A stretch of 64,000 nt of DNA from Marinobacter zhejiangensis. GTDB lineage: Bacteria; Pseudomonadota; Gammaproteobacteria; Pseudomonadales; Oleiphilaceae. The translations under genes and the position numbers were made by a program. The notes under the pieces were generated by a model that searched no databases, had not been told where the DNA came from, and was given only the letters and a program-made list of their open reading frames with translations. Positions 8,763-18,097 of this stretch are shown in pieces; the stretch's first letter is position 1, and the number at the start of each line of letters is the position of its first letter. The stretch is from the NCBI RefSeq assembly GCF_900114775.1, contig NZ_FOUE01000001.1:868001-932000 (forward strand), given 5' to 3'.

Positions 8763-10222
8763 GGCGAAAACCAGAACAGGCGAATGCCAAGCAGGATACT
8801 GGCGGAGGCGAGACCTCCGGTCAGCCCCACCCAAAAGCCGGCGGCTCCCATGGCCGGAACCAGCCAGTCGGTAAAGGTCAGGGCATAGCCCAGTGGCATG
8901 CCCACCCCCCAGAACGAAAACAGCATGATCATCATCGGGATGCGGGTGTCCTTATAGCCACGCAAGGCGCTGATGCAGGTCACCTGGATGACGTCCGCAA
9001 TCTGGAACATGGCGGCGTAGATGAGCAGGCTGATGGTGACGTTCTGAACGTCCACATCCCCGGTGTAGAGACGGGCAATGCCGTTGGCGTTGAGGACCAG
9101 CAGGGTCGCGTACACGCAGGCAATGGCCACAGCCAGGATCAGCGAACTGCGGGAAATCAGACGGGCGGTGTCCGGTGCCCCGGCACCCAGCAGAAAACTC
9201 ACTCGCAGGGTCAAGGCCATACCCAGACTCAGGGGCAGCATGAACATCAGTGAGACCGCATTCAGGGCAATCTGGTGCCCGGCCACCACCACCGGCCCCA
9301 GCGGCGCCAGGAACAGGGCGATGATGGAAAACATACTCGCCTCGACAAAAATGGTGAAACCGATCGGCAGGCCAAGTTTCAGGATATAGCGGATGTCTGC
9401 CGGGTCGGGTCGGCACCAGTCGGCAATCAGGTGGAACTGGCGGTAGGCCTTGCTGCGGTTGAGGTACACCAGCAGCGCCAAGGCCGCGATGCCGTTGGAC
9501 AGGGCTGTCGCCCAGCCACAACCTACGCCGCCCATGGCCGGCAGCCCCAGCTTGCCATAGATGAAGATGTAGTTGAGCGGCAGGTTGAACAGGGTGCTGA
9601 GCAGTGAAAACGCCATGATCACATGGGTATGGCCGAGCCCGTCGGTCAGGCCTCGCAGGGCGGTCATCAACAGCAGTGCCGGTACGCCCCAGGCGAAGGC
9701 GTCGAGGTAGCCCTGAGTAATTGACGCGGTGTGGGGGTCCAGCTCCAGCATGGCCAGTACCGGATGCACATTGGTCAGCAGCAGGATCATGATCACTGCT
9801 GCGCCGGCACCGATGTAAAGCCCCTGCCAGGTCACCGGCATGATGCGGCCGAGTTGCTGGCTGCCCCGGTAGCCGGAAATGATGGGTTGCAGCGCCTGCA
9901 ATACTCCCATGAACAACAGGAACAGCGGCATCCACAGGCTACTGCCAATGCCAACGGCGGCCAGGTCTTCGGCGCTGGCGTGGCCGGCCATGACGGTGTC
10001 GATGACGCCATTGGCCATCTGGGCAAGCTGGGCAACGAGGATCGGCGCGCCCAGCAGTGACAGGGTTTTCCATTCGCTGAGGGTACGCTGAAGCAGTGGC
10101 TGGCGTGCTTGAGGAATGGGTTGGTGGTTCTCGTCCAGGGCGTGCACAGTGTCCAATCCGAATGATTCAGAAGGTTGAAGAGTAACGGCGAATAGTAACC
10201 TGTGGTGGATACATACGTGCAT
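8729..10222 (-). CDS. MATE family efflux transporter (NorM-like)
   Basis: This inner-membrane protein of up to 497 aa has about 12 helices in two related halves. It is a multidrug and toxic compound extruder probably driven by Na+ or H+. Family features include LAQMANGVIDTVMAGHASAEDLAAVGIG in helix 1-2, the LQPIISGYRGS loop, and the repeated pattern in the second half around ALNAVSLMFMLPLSLGMALTLRVS. The annotated start at 10222 gives a roughly 40-residue non-conserved leader; a TTG or GTG near 10156-10147 (LDTVHALDEN) is equally plausible. The gene is divergent from folE. Confidence 0.88.
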   Translation of the reverse strand: MHVCIHHRLLFAVTLQPSESFGLDTVHALDENHQPIPQARQPLLQRTLSEWKTLSLLGAPILVAQLAQMANGVIDTVMAGHASAEDLAAVGIGSSLWMPLFLLFMGVLQALQPIISGYRGSQQLGRIMPVTWQGLYIGAGAAVIMILLLTNVHPVLAMLELDPHTASITQGYLDAFAWGVPALLLMTALRGLTDGLGHTHVIMAFSLLSTLFNLPLNYIFIYGKLGLPAMGGVGCGWATALSNGIAALALLVYLNRSKAYRQFHLIADWCRPDPADIRYILKLGLPIGFTIFVEASMFSIIALFLAPLGPVVVAGHQIALNAVSLMFMLPLSLGMALTLRVSFLLGAGAPDTARLISRSSLILAVAIACVYATLLVLNANGIARLYTGDVDVQNVTISLLIYAAMFQIADVIQVTCISALRGYKDTRIPMMIMLFSFWGVGMPLGYALTFTDWLVPAMGAAGFWVGLTGGLASASILLGIRLFWFSPQPEATAERSA

Positions 10223-10341
10223 AAGGGAAGATGCTTGTGGATAATACCCGGTTTGTCATTGTTCTGACATGAGTCGGAGGCTTGGGTCGTCCCTCCCTGC
10301 TTTTGTTGTGTCAGGCGCCGTTGCAACTACCGGAAACCAAC

Positions 10342-10983
10342 ATGCTGAGCCCTGAAGCCCTGGCCGTGCAGGCCGCACTGATCGAGCGTGGACTGGAAAC
10401 CCCGCTGAAAGAGAATGTGCTCGATCGAGACCAGAAAGTGGAGCGCATCACCGATCTGATGGCGCAGGTGGTGGCCACCCTGGGTCTTGACCTCAACGAT
10501 GACAGCCTCGCGGATACGCCTTCCCGCATTGCCCGCATGTACGTCGACGAAATTTTCTCCGGCCTCGACTATCGCCAGTTCCCCAAGATCACCCAGATCG
10601 AGAACAAGATGGGGGTGGACGACATGATCCGTGTTCGGGATATCGAGGTGCTCAGTACTTGCGAGCACCACTTCATCACCATTGATGGCACCGCCCGGGT
10701 GGCCTATATCCCCCGCGACCGGGTGATTGGCCTGTCCAAGATCAACCGCATTGTGCGGTTCTTTGCCCAGCGCCCTCAGGTGCAGGAACGGCTGACCCAC
10801 CAGGTGCTGGTTGCACTGCAGACCCTGCTGGACGTTGACGATGTCGCGGTCCAGATCCGCGCTACCCATTATTGCGTCAAGGCCCGAGGCGTTATGGATA
10901 GCGGCTCATCGACAGAAACCGTGGCGCTGGGCGGCGTATTCAGATCCGACCAATGTCGCAGGCAGGAATTTCTGGCGGGTTAA
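10342..10983 (+). CDS. folE: GTP cyclohydrolase I (FolE)
   Basis: This 213-aa enzyme would convert GTP to 7,8-dihydroneopterin triphosphate, the first step of folate biosynthesis. It closely resembles the E. coli enzyme, with long shared stretches such as [19 protein letters not shown] and [19 protein letters not shown]. The zinc ligands are present (Cys and His of STCEHH, Cys of HYCVKARG), so it is the zinc-dependent type IA enzyme. The upstream TTG at 10282 is in frame, but the ATG at 10342 gives the E. coli-like N-terminus ([10 protein letters not shown]). No other folate gene is nearby. Confidence 0.95.
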   Translation: MLSPEALAVQAALIERGLETPLKENVLDRDQKVERITDLMAQVVATLGLDLNDDSLADTPSRIARMYVDEIFSGLDYRQFPKITQIENKMGVDDMIRVRDIEVLSTCEHHFITIDGTARVAYIPRDRVIGLSKINRIVRFFAQRPQVQERLTHQVLVALQTLLDVDDVAVQIRATHYCVKARGVMDSGSSTETVALGGVFRSDQCRRQEFLAG

Positions 10984-11041
10984 TCCAGCGGTGCCCTGTC
11001 GTGGTAAAGTGGCGCCCGGATAACGTGGGGGAAGTGGCTGT

Positions 11042-11899
11042 ATGGTCCTGCTGGTGTTGGTCACCATTCTGTGGGCGTTTTCGTTCAGTCTGATCGGTGA
11101 GTTTCTGGCCGGACAGGTCGACAGCGATTTTGCGGTGCTCAGCCGGGTCCTGCTGGGTGGATTGGTGTTCCTGCCGTTCCTGCGCTGGCGTGGTGTACCG
11201 CTGGGACTGAAAGCCGGGACCGTGGCGGTTGGTGCACTGCAGTTTGGCATCACCTACCTGTGCCTTTATCGCTCCTTTTCCTATCTGACAGTGCCGGAAG
11301 TCCTGCTGTTTACCATTTTTACGCCGCTTTACATCACCTTGATCGATGATGCCTTCAAACGGCACTTCACCCCTGTTGCCCTGCTCGCTGCGGCCGTCGC
11401 CACCCTGGGCGCGGGCATTATTCGTTACGATGGTCTCAGCCAGGACTTTGTGGTGGGTTTTCTGCTCCTGCAGCTGGCCAATATCACCTTTGCGGCCGGC
11501 CAGGTCGGCTACAAACACCTGATGCGGCACTACGCCGGCCACACCGCAGCGCGACGCACGTTTGGCTATTTCTTCCTGGGGGCATTGCTGGTGGCGCTGC
11601 CCTCGTTCCTGGTGTTCGGAAACGCTGAGCGATTGCCCGTGACGCCAATACAGTGGGGGGTGTTGGCCTGGCTGGGACTGGTGGCGTCCGGATTGGGCTT
11701 TTTCCTGTGGAATCGCGGGGCTTGTCAGGTCGATGCCGGAACCCTGGCGGTGATGAATAATGCCCTGGTGCCCGCAGGCTTGTTGGTTAATCTCCTTATA
11801 TGGAACCGCGATGCGGATTTGGTACGTTTGGCGGTTGGTGGCGGAGTCATTGCCCTGTCCCTTTGGCTAAACGCACGATACCGGACCCGCCCAAACTGA
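11042..11899 (+). CDS. EamA/DMT superfamily transporter
   Basis: This 285-aa protein has ten predicted helices arranged as two EamA repeats (about 1-130 and 145-280). The first helix carries the usual ILWAFSFSLIGEF and the second repeat shows LGLVASGLGFFLWNRG. The family exports amino acids, amines and other metabolites; the substrate is unknown. It starts 58 bases after folE on the same strand and may be cotranscribed with it. Confidence 0.85.
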   Translation: MVLLVLVTILWAFSFSLIGEFLAGQVDSDFAVLSRVLLGGLVFLPFLRWRGVPLGLKAGTVAVGALQFGITYLCLYRSFSYLTVPEVLLFTIFTPLYITLIDDAFKRHFTPVALLAAAVATLGAGIIRYDGLSQDFVVGFLLLQLANITFAAGQVGYKHLMRHYAGHTAARRTFGYFFLGALLVALPSFLVFGNAERLPVTPIQWGVLAWLGLVASGLGFFLWNRGACQVDAGTLAVMNNALVPAGLLVNLLIWNRDADLVRLAVGGGVIALSLWLNARYRTRPN

Positions 11900-12045
11900 T
11901 ACAGGGTGCCCCCGCCTGTGTCCCTGCCTGCCTTTGAGTGGCATTGGAAAGAAGTTTTGGTGGCCTTTGCTACACTCTTAGAACGTTGTTAATTGCAACA
12001 GATGCGTTTTATTCCCTGCAACATTTCCGTCAGGAATCCAACCTA

Positions 12046-13623
12046 ATGCGCAAAAACTTACCTGTCACTCAGCGTGAAGTGCTAATGACAGAGGGAAGCC
12101 GTCTTATTACGACGACCAACCTCAAAGGTGTCATTACCTACTGCAACGACGACTTTGTTGAGATCAGTGGCTTTACCAGGGACGAACTGGTTGGGCAGGC
12201 CCATAACATTATTCGCCACCCGGATATGCCACCACCGGTCTTCAAGGCCATGTGGGACACCATTTCGGCTGGTAAGCCCTGGATGGGTATTGTCAAGAAT
12301 CGGGCCAAGAACGGTGACCATTACTGGGTCAGCGCCTATGTAACGCCGATTCTGGAGCATGGCAAGGCTGTTGGCTTTGAGTCGGTACGAGTGAACCCAA
12401 CCCGTGACGAGGTGCGGCGGGCTGAGAAACTCTACCGTGAGGTGAATGCCGGTAAATCATGGTCTGGGTTGATCGGTCGGCTGGCCTCCGTGCTGAAAAC
12501 CGGCTGGCCTTTCCTGCTGTCTCTGGTATTGTCCGTGCTCGCGCTGGAACTGGACCAGAAAGCATTGGCCATCGCCCTGATCGTGGGTGGCCATGTTGCT
12601 GGCGCAGCACTGTTGTTGCGTTCGATGACCGGGCGTTTACGACGGCTGATGGACATTCGTCCCGACACCTTCCGGGACCCGCTGGTGGCGCGCACTTATT
12701 CGGATGAAAGCGGGCTGTTTGCCCAGCTCTCGCTGATGTTGGTCAGTGAAGGTGCCCGCATCAACACCGCGCTGACCCGGATTGAGGACCAGTCCGAGCA
12801 GTTGGTGGAAAACGCCGAGTACAGCAATCGACTGATTTCCGAAGGTGCCGAGGCGATTGCCCGCCAGCGGGCCGAGACAGATCTGATTGCCTCTGCGATC
12901 AACGAAATGACGGTGTCGATCCAGGAAGTGGCCGAGACTGTGGCCGACAACGCCCGCGTGGCGGAGGAGGCCAACGAACATGCCGCGACCGGTGGACACC
13001 TCAGTTCCGAGGCACTTGAGGCCATCGAACAGCTGGTCAGTCGGGTTGGTGCAATCGGCAGCGCGATCGGCAAATTGGGTGAGTCGACCGAAAGTATCGG
13101 TGAGGCCACCCGGCTGATATCCGACATTGCCGACCAGACCAACCTGTTGGCGCTGAATGCCGCGATCGAAGCCGCCCGGGCCGGTGAGCAAGGGCGAGGG
13201 TTTGCGGTAGTGGCGGATGAGGTTCGCTCGCTGGCGGCGCGGACCCGAGAGTCGACGATTGGTATCCAGGAGGTGATCGGTGACTTCCAGGCCCAGGTGG
13301 CCCAAGCGATCCACGCCACCAATGAGGGGGAGGCCATGGCTGGCCAAGGGCTGGATAAAGTACGCTCGGCGGAGCAGGCACTGCAGGACATCGTGACCTC
13401 CATTGCCCGAATTTCAGACAGCTTTATCAGCATGTCGGCGGCGTTTGAGGAACAGAGTCAGGTGTCGGAAGAGATCAACCAGCAAGTGGTGAACATCGCA
13501 GAGCTGGCGGATCACAGCAATGAGAAAGCCGAGTCGGCGAAGTCGTTCAGTGACCAGTTGCGAGATATGTCGGCGGGTCTGAAAGACCTTGTCGCCCGGT
13601 TCAATAGCAAACTGAAGCAATAA
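12046..13623 (+). CDS. Aer-like PAS methyl-accepting chemotaxis protein
   Basis: This 525-aa energy- or redox-taxis receptor has an N-terminal PAS domain (about residues 10-115, with the Aer-type pattern [26 protein letters not shown] broken across the FAD-binding region and [13 protein letters not shown]). A pair of hydrophobic helices follows (about 148-190), then a long signalling domain with the hairpin tip [20 protein letters not shown] and [14 protein letters not shown]. There is no periplasmic domain, so sensing is probably cytoplasmic through a flavin, as in Aer. The ATG at 12046 is preferred over a GTG at 11938 that would add a non-conserved leader. Confidence 0.92.
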   Translation: MRKNLPVTQREVLMTEGSRLITTTNLKGVITYCNDDFVEISGFTRDELVGQAHNIIRHPDMPPPVFKAMWDTISAGKPWMGIVKNRAKNGDHYWVSAYVTPILEHGKAVGFESVRVNPTRDEVRRAEKLYREVNAGKSWSGLIGRLASVLKTGWPFLLSLVLSVLALELDQKALAIALIVGGHVAGAALLLRSMTGRLRRLMDIRPDTFRDPLVARTYSDESGLFAQLSLMLVSEGARINTALTRIEDQSEQLVENAEYSNRLISEGAEAIARQRAETDLIASAINEMTVSIQEVAETVADNARVAEEANEHAATGGHLSSEALEAIEQLVSRVGAIGSAIGKLGESTESIGEATRLISDIADQTNLLALNAAIEAARAGEQGRGFAVVADEVRSLAARTRESTIGIQEVIGDFQAQVAQAIHATNEGEAMAGQGLDKVRSAEQALQDIVTSIARISDSFISMSAAFEEQSQVSEEINQQVVNIAELADHSNEKAESAKSFSDQLRDMSAGLKDLVARFNSKLKQ

Positions 13624-13656
13624 ACAAATTCACAGAAAGATTTACAGGAATACCCT

Positions 13657-15054
13657 ATGCCCCAATCTCCAACCACTGCCGGACAGAACCACACCGCGGC
13701 CCGAGGTCTGTGGTCATCAAGGCTGGCGTTCATCCTGGCAGCCACCGGATCCGCTGTCGGTCTTGGCAATGTCTGGAAATTTCCCTACATCACTGGCGAA
13801 AACGGCGGGGGCGCCTTTGTGCTGGTGTACCTGGCGTGTATTGCCATCATCGGTATCCCCATCATGATGGCCGAAGTCTATATCGGTCGTGCCGGTCGCC
13901 ATAACCCCATTGCCAGTATGCGCCTTGTGGCGGAACGTAACGGCTGCAGCAGTGGTTGGCGGGTGTCCGCTGTCATTGGTGTGATTGCGGCCTTTGTGAT
14001 TCTGTCGTTCTACTCGGTGATTGGCGGGTGGGCGGCGTCCTACATTGGCCATTCAGCCATGGGTGACTTCACCGGTCAGGATGCCGAAGTGGTCGGTTCG
14101 ATCTTCGGCAACCTGTTGGCCAGCCCCGAAAAACTGCTGCTGTGGCACTCGGTCTTTATGTTGCTGGTGGTCATCGTAGTCGCACAGGGCCTGAAGTCCG
14201 GGCTGGAGCGGGCCGTCAACATTTTGATGCCGGCGCTGTTCGTGTTGCTGTTGATGGCGGTGGGCTATGCGACTACCACCGGTCATTTCGGCGAAGCGGC
14301 GAGCTTCCTGTTCTCACCGAATTTTTCTGCGTTGACCATGGACGGTGTGCTGATCGCCCTGGGTCATGCGTTCTTCACCCTGAGCCTGGGTATGGCCATC
14401 ATGATGGCCTATGGCTCCTACCTGGGGAATGACGTGTCGATTGGGCGCACCGCGGTGGTGGTGTCGCTGATGGACACCATGGTAGCCCTGCTGGCGGGTC
14501 TGGCCATTTTCCCGGTGGTGTTTGCCAATGGCCTGGAAGCGGGCGCTGGTCCCGGATTGATTTTCCAGACCCTGCCCCTGGCGTTTGGCCAGATGCCGCT
14601 GGGCGCGCTGTTTGGCACCCTGTTCTTCGTGTTGCTGGTGTTTGCCGCCTGGACGTCGGCCATTTCCCTGCTTGAGCCGGTTGTGGAATGGGTTGAGGAG
14701 AAGGTCCTGATTGGTCGTGGCGGAAGCACCCTGCTGGTTGGCCTGGCCTGCTGGTTGCTGGGGATTGCTTCAATTCTTTCCCTCAATGTGTGGTCGGACG
14801 TGACCCCACTGGCGATGTTCGAGCGCTTTGAAGGCAAAACCATCTTTGATTTGCTGGATTACTTCACCGCCAACGTGATGTTGCCGCTGTCTGGATTGTT
14901 GACCGCCATCTTCGTGGGCTGGTTTGTGGCTAAGGAGTCCCTGGCCAAGGATGTATCGCTGTCGCCAGTGATGTTCTCGGTCTGGACAAACCTGCTGCGC
15001 TACGTAACCCCGTTTGCCGTGCTGGTGGTGTTCATCTACAACCTGATGAGCTGA
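13657..15054 (+). CDS. sodium-dependent transporter (NSS/SNF family)
   Basis: This 465-aa protein is a neurotransmitter:sodium symporter-family carrier with about 11-12 helices. It likely imports an amino acid or amine with Na+. The signature first helix is clear (SRLAFILAATGSAVGLGNVWKFPY), as is the unwound-helix region NGGGAFVLVYL and the helix-6-like FFTLSLGMAIMMAYGSYL. It starts 33 bases after the Aer-like receptor on the same strand, so the two could be cotranscribed. An inverted repeat without a T-run follows the gene. Confidence 0.92.
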   Translation: MPQSPTTAGQNHTAARGLWSSRLAFILAATGSAVGLGNVWKFPYITGENGGGAFVLVYLACIAIIGIPIMMAEVYIGRAGRHNPIASMRLVAERNGCSSGWRVSAVIGVIAAFVILSFYSVIGGWAASYIGHSAMGDFTGQDAEVVGSIFGNLLASPEKLLLWHSVFMLLVVIVVAQGLKSGLERAVNILMPALFVLLLMAVGYATTTGHFGEAASFLFSPNFSALTMDGVLIALGHAFFTLSLGMAIMMAYGSYLGNDVSIGRTAVVVSLMDTMVALLAGLAIFPVVFANGLEAGAGPGLIFQTLPLAFGQMPLGALFGTLFFVLLVFAAWTSAISLLEPVVEWVEEKVLIGRGGSTLLVGLACWLLGIASILSLNVWSDVTPLAMFERFEGKTIFDLLDYFTANVMLPLSGLLTAIFVGWFVAKESLAKDVSLSPVMFSVWTNLLRYVTPFAVLVVFIYNLMS

Positions 15055-15060
15055 TGCCGC

Positions 15061-15101
15061 GGCTGCCCAGCCCCCGGGGAAACCCTGCAGGTTGGGCAGC
15101 C
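15061..15101. terminator. hairpin between convergent genes, possible terminator
   Basis: A 9-bp stem GGCTGCCCA / TGGGCAGCC sits between the NSS transporter and the convergent exported protein gene. There is no following T-run on either strand, so factor-independent termination is uncertain. Confidence 0.35.
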
Positions 15102-15130
15102 AGCCTTCAAGCTCTACTCACAAGCGGTAA

Positions 15131-15706
15131 TCAGTCGTTGGTTACCCGGCGAAGTTCGTCCAGGTGCGGGCGCAGAGCGCGGATATCCGCCTCGGGCGCC
15201 TGACTTACCTGCTCCATCATCGAGATGGCGCCCTGCATCATTTGCCTCATCTGGGCTTTCTGCTCGGCGCTCATATTGGGATTGTTGTCAATTTCCGCCA
15301 TGGCCTTGGCCATTTCCTGCCGTGAAGCCGAGCTTTGGCCCTGCATTTCGATGGCCATCCAGGCCCGGAATACCCGGTCTCCGGTAGCTCCCCAGTCAGC
15401 GGCACTGCTGAAACCGTTGTCCTCAACCACCTCTTCGAATCGCTCAAACTGAGGGTGCCCCTCCATGCGCCCAACGGCGTCAGAGAACAGATGTTCGAGG
15501 TCAGGCATGGATGGATTATTGCTATCGTAGTCGTTGTTCATTTCATCGGTGAGGTCGGCCAGCTCTCCTTCCATGGAGTCCAGCTCTGTCAGACTGCTGA
15601 TGAAATTTTTGACGTCCTGCTCCGTCAGTGAATCGGCAAACGCGCTGCCGGCCGACAGCAACAGCATGGTCAGCAGGGCCAGCCCTGCTTTTCGAAAATG
15701 GTACAT
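15131..15706 (-). CDS. exported protein of unknown function
   Basis: This 191-aa protein has a clear Sec signal peptide (AGLALLTMLLLSAGSAFA). The mature part is largely helical and acidic, with a Met/Gln-rich segment (QKAQMRQMMQGAISMMEQ). I recognise no domain. The ATG at 15706 lies behind GGGAGAG, so I prefer it to the GTG two codons upstream. It is probably a small periplasmic protein. It lies on the same strand as the GNAT/VanZ pair but is separated from them by the MITE-like element. Confidence 0.7.
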   Translation of the reverse strand: MYHFRKAGLALLTMLLLSAGSAFADSLTEQDVKNFISSLTELDSMEGELADLTDEMNNDYDSNNPSMPDLEHLFSDAVGRMEGHPQFERFEEVVEDNGFSSAADWGATGDRVFRAWMAIEMQGQSSASRQEMAKAMAEIDNNPNMSAEQKAQMRQMMQGAISMMEQVSQAPEADIRALRPHLDELRRVTND

Positions 15707-16006
15707 ATGCACTCTCCCTAGTCAGTTAAGCCGCCGGCAGGTCAATGCCGGTTTCGGTCCGCCTACAACATAGAGCTGACGAGGGCCGGGAGCAAGTGTT
15801 GTCTGGGGAAGGAGGGGAAATGACTGTGTGCCCGTTTGTTGTTATCCGGCCTGCTGGTGGCCAGGTAGGCGATAACGCCGGTGTTTTGGGACACACAGTG
15901 GATGTCGATTAGTGTTGTTGTTTTGCCACGTGTCGTTGTTTTTTGATTCGTGCAAAAGCTAAACGTCAGAGGCCCGGTTTGGGTTCCAAAAAAGTTAGAC
16001 TTTAGT

Positions 16007-16276
16007 CTAGTGTCCCGTCTGGCTAATTCCTTAACCTACTGCTTGCCTCTGAGGACACTGACCAAGGCGCCAGTCTGCAGGTGTGGTGGTTCCACATCAA
16101 GGACTGGCAACACAGGCTCAGAGTCCTCAGAGGCAAGCCCTTCGGGAGTTTCTGAAAAGCCGAATGGCGTCGTTCTGCTGTCTCGATTTGGAACCACCAA
16201 ATCTTCACCAGCACGCCTAGCTCTTCGGCTTTTCAGAAGCTCAGTAGGTTAAGGAATTAGCCAGACGGGACACTAG
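16007..16276. mobile_element. 270-bp MITE-like element with perfect 35-bp terminal inverted repeats
   Basis: Bases 16007-16041 and 16242-16276 are exact reverse complements over 35 bp. The outermost four bases on each side are CTAG, which reads as a target duplication around a 262-bp core beginning TGTCCCGTC and ending GACGGGACA. Inside are two further perfect stems: 16041-16056 with 16123-16138 (16 bp), and 16150-16164 with 16224-16238 (15 bp). Each carries an apical hairpin. The apical loops TGGTT (16087-16091) and AACCA (16192-16196) are complementary within an 11-nt complementary pair (16084-16094 and 16189-16199). There is no transposase. Short frames on both strands inside it are not credible genes. 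It is best described as a non-autonomous transposon remnant or MITE with a foldable transcript. Sequence from 15713 to 16006 shows nothing recognisable. Confidence 0.85.
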
Positions 16277-16866
16277 TGCCCTGGGCATTGGCCGGAAACG
16301 GCCCATTGCTGCGCGGTCATCCGATACAGGCAATGCTGGCGCAGGGGGCTGTCCGGCGGCAGCGCCGGGTGCTCGAAGGTATCTGGCGTTGCCGACATAC
16401 CAAGCCGTTCCATCACGGCGCGTGACCGGCGGTTGTTGACGGTGGTAAACGATACAACCTCAGCCAGCTGCAGTTCGTTGAAAGCGAACGACAGGGCGGC
16501 CTGTGCCGCTTCCGTGGCATAGCCCTGCCCCCAGTATCGGGCCGCCAGGCGCCAGCCGACTTCGACACAGGGGGCAAACGGTAAGCCGTCGTCAATCCGG
16601 TGCAAGCCCACAAACCCCAAAAAAGCGCCACTGCCCCTGTGTTCCACCGCCCAGAACCCCCAGCCATCACCGGCAATCATCTCCTCGCAGCGTGCCGCCA
16701 GGGTGTTGCTTTGCGATCGGGTCAGACAATAAGGGAAGTACGCCATCACATCGGGGTCGGCATTGAGTTCCGCGAACGGTGCTCGATCCTCCGGCCGCCA
16801 CTGGCGCAGTAACAGGCGGGGCGTCTGCAATGATTGAGGCGGGCGGTTGTGACGCTGCTCTGGCAT
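16273..16866 (-). CDS. GNAT family N-acetyltransferase (RimJ/RimL-like)
   Basis: This 197-aa acetyltransferase belongs to the RimJ/RimL-like group: LQTPRLLLRQWRPEDRAPF at the start, GFVGLHRID, then the acetyl-CoA loop RYWGQGYATEAAQAALSFAF and the late MERLGM. Its target is unknown. Of two close ATGs (16872 and 16866), 16866 has AAAGGA at proper distance. The longer frame reaching 17061 overlaps the VanZ gene and is rejected. Its TAG stop lies inside the CTAG at the edge of the MITE-like element, so the insertion sits at or replaces the original 3' end. It follows the VanZ gene by 10 bases. Confidence 0.85.
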   Translation of the reverse strand: MPEQRHNRPPQSLQTPRLLLRQWRPEDRAPFAELNADPDVMAYFPYCLTRSQSNTLAARCEEMIAGDGWGFWAVEHRGSGAFLGFVGLHRIDDGLPFAPCVEVGWRLAARYWGQGYATEAAQAALSFAFNELQLAEVVSFTTVNNRRSRAVMERLGMSATPDTFEHPALPPDSPLRQHCLYRMTAQQWAVSGQCPGH

Positions 16867-16876
16867 AGGCATTCCT

Positions 16877-17284
16877 TTAGTAATCGGTGTGGATTGCCTT
16901 GGGGCGGTACCACTGCCCGATACCGTAGCTGGCCAAGCTGAACAGGGCAATGCCGATCGCATCTGCTGCCAGGTCGAGGCTGTCCAGGGTTCGGCTGGGG
17001 ATCCAGGCCTGGCTGAGTTCCTCTGCCACGGCGAACACGGTAACCGCCAGGGTGCCGACATAGACCTTCACCCTTTTCGTAACGGCAATCGTCTTCAGCT
17101 CCAGGGCCAGGTTCACCAGTAGCGTCAGCAAACCGTACAGCAGCAGGTGGCAGGCCTTATCGCCGTAGGGCCACTGTTGGACCAGGTAAAAGAACAGGCT
17201 GCTGTTGCCACTGTCGGCAAGGTAGATGATCCAAAGCATAAACAGGAAGAGCGTTGCGGCAAGTATGCAGACCAGTCGATACAT
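16877..17284 (-). CDS. VanZ-like family membrane protein
   Basis: This 135-aa protein (140 if a GTG at 17299 is used) has four hydrophobic helices. It shows the VanZ-like pattern: YGDKACHLLLYGLLTLLVNLAL followed by AEELSQAWIPSRTLDSLDLAADAIG. The family is named from a teicoplanin-resistance accessory gene, but most members are of unknown function, and nothing here suggests a resistance role. It is upstream of and probably cotranscribed with the GNAT gene. Confidence 0.8.
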   Translation of the reverse strand: MYRLVCILAATLFLFMLWIIYLADSGNSSLFFYLVQQWPYGDKACHLLLYGLLTLLVNLALELKTIAVTKRVKVYVGTLAVTVFAVAEELSQAWIPSRTLDSLDLAADAIGIALFSLASYGIGQWYRPKAIHTDY

Positions 17285-17521
17285 AGCGGTTTCCGTCACA
17301 AAGGCATGGTGGCTGGAAGGATGACGGAGGGAAGTGGCACTCCCGGTGAGGAAATGTGATGAATTGTGGCCTTTTTAGCGGTTGGGACACCCTTTACGCC
17401 TAAAGAATAACCAAAAATGCTTGCGTCCAGTCACGCAGTTCTCCATAGCTAAAGGGCCAGTCATAGGCTCCCTGCGCCATAAGGCGTTCTTATCCAAGTA
17501 AAAAGCAAAGGAGAATTTGCG

Positions 17522-18064
17522 ATGTACTACAAACAGTTAATTGCTGACGCACAGCTGACGTCGTTCAAAGAGGGGTTTGAGCAAGCGTCCGGTAACTCGG
17601 TGTCGATGGATTACCTTTACGGTGCCCGGGTCTTTGGCCTGTATCGCAAAGGCAAGATGATCGGCGGATTCGTACTGAACAACGGACCGCAGCTGCGATA
17701 TGCCGCGATGCTGGGGCAGCAGTGTGCCCAGTTGCCGTTCAGCCTGTCGGAAGTGGTGGAAATCACCTGCTATTTCCTGACCGAGAAGTCTCCGTTCCAT
17801 TGTTCCCTGGCCGGGCTGATCATTGCTCTGGAGTGCTGGCGCTCAGGACAGAACTATATCCTCGCCGGAACCCGGATCGAGAAGGTGTATCGGACCCACA
17901 GCCGGGTTATCCCTAACGTGTGCTATCAGGGTATGGTGGACACCGCCAATGGCCGTCAGCACTGGTGGTTCTATTGGGCCGAACGGAAGCAGATGCCGCT
18001 GACGGTGTTGCAGGAAATTGGCTTTCGCTACCTGCCCCGTCGCAAGCGCACGGTTACGGCCTGA
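17522..18064 (+). CDS. protein of unknown function, acetyltransferase-like fold possible
   Basis: This 180-aa protein is rich in aromatic residues and ends in a basic tail (RYLPRRKRTV). It is preceded by a strong AAAGGAG. The pattern of a beta strand such as GLYRKGKMIGGFVLNNG and a late WFYWAERKQ suggests a GNAT-like fold, but no acetyl-CoA loop is convincing, so this is only a guess. It stands alone between divergent VanZ and convergent protease genes. I do not recognise it. Confidence 0.7.
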   Translation: MYYKQLIADAQLTSFKEGFEQASGNSVSMDYLYGARVFGLYRKGKMIGGFVLNNGPQLRYAAMLGQQCAQLPFSLSEVVEITCYFLTEKSPFHCSLAGLIIALECWRSGQNYILAGTRIEKVYRTHSRVIPNVCYQGMVDTANGRQHWWFYWAERKQMPLTVLQEIGFRYLPRRKRTVTA

Positions 18065-18097
18065 TGTAAGGTGGTTTGGCTTGGCGCATAGCCCCGG

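Noticed and set aside
15950..16252. 100-codon frame inside the MITE-like element
   Set aside because: It runs through the inverted repeats and internal stems, has no family features and seems to be open by chance.
16877..17284. Glycopeptide resistance by VanZ
   Set aside because: The VanZ-like family is broad, no van genes are present, and Gram-negative members have no known link to that resistance.
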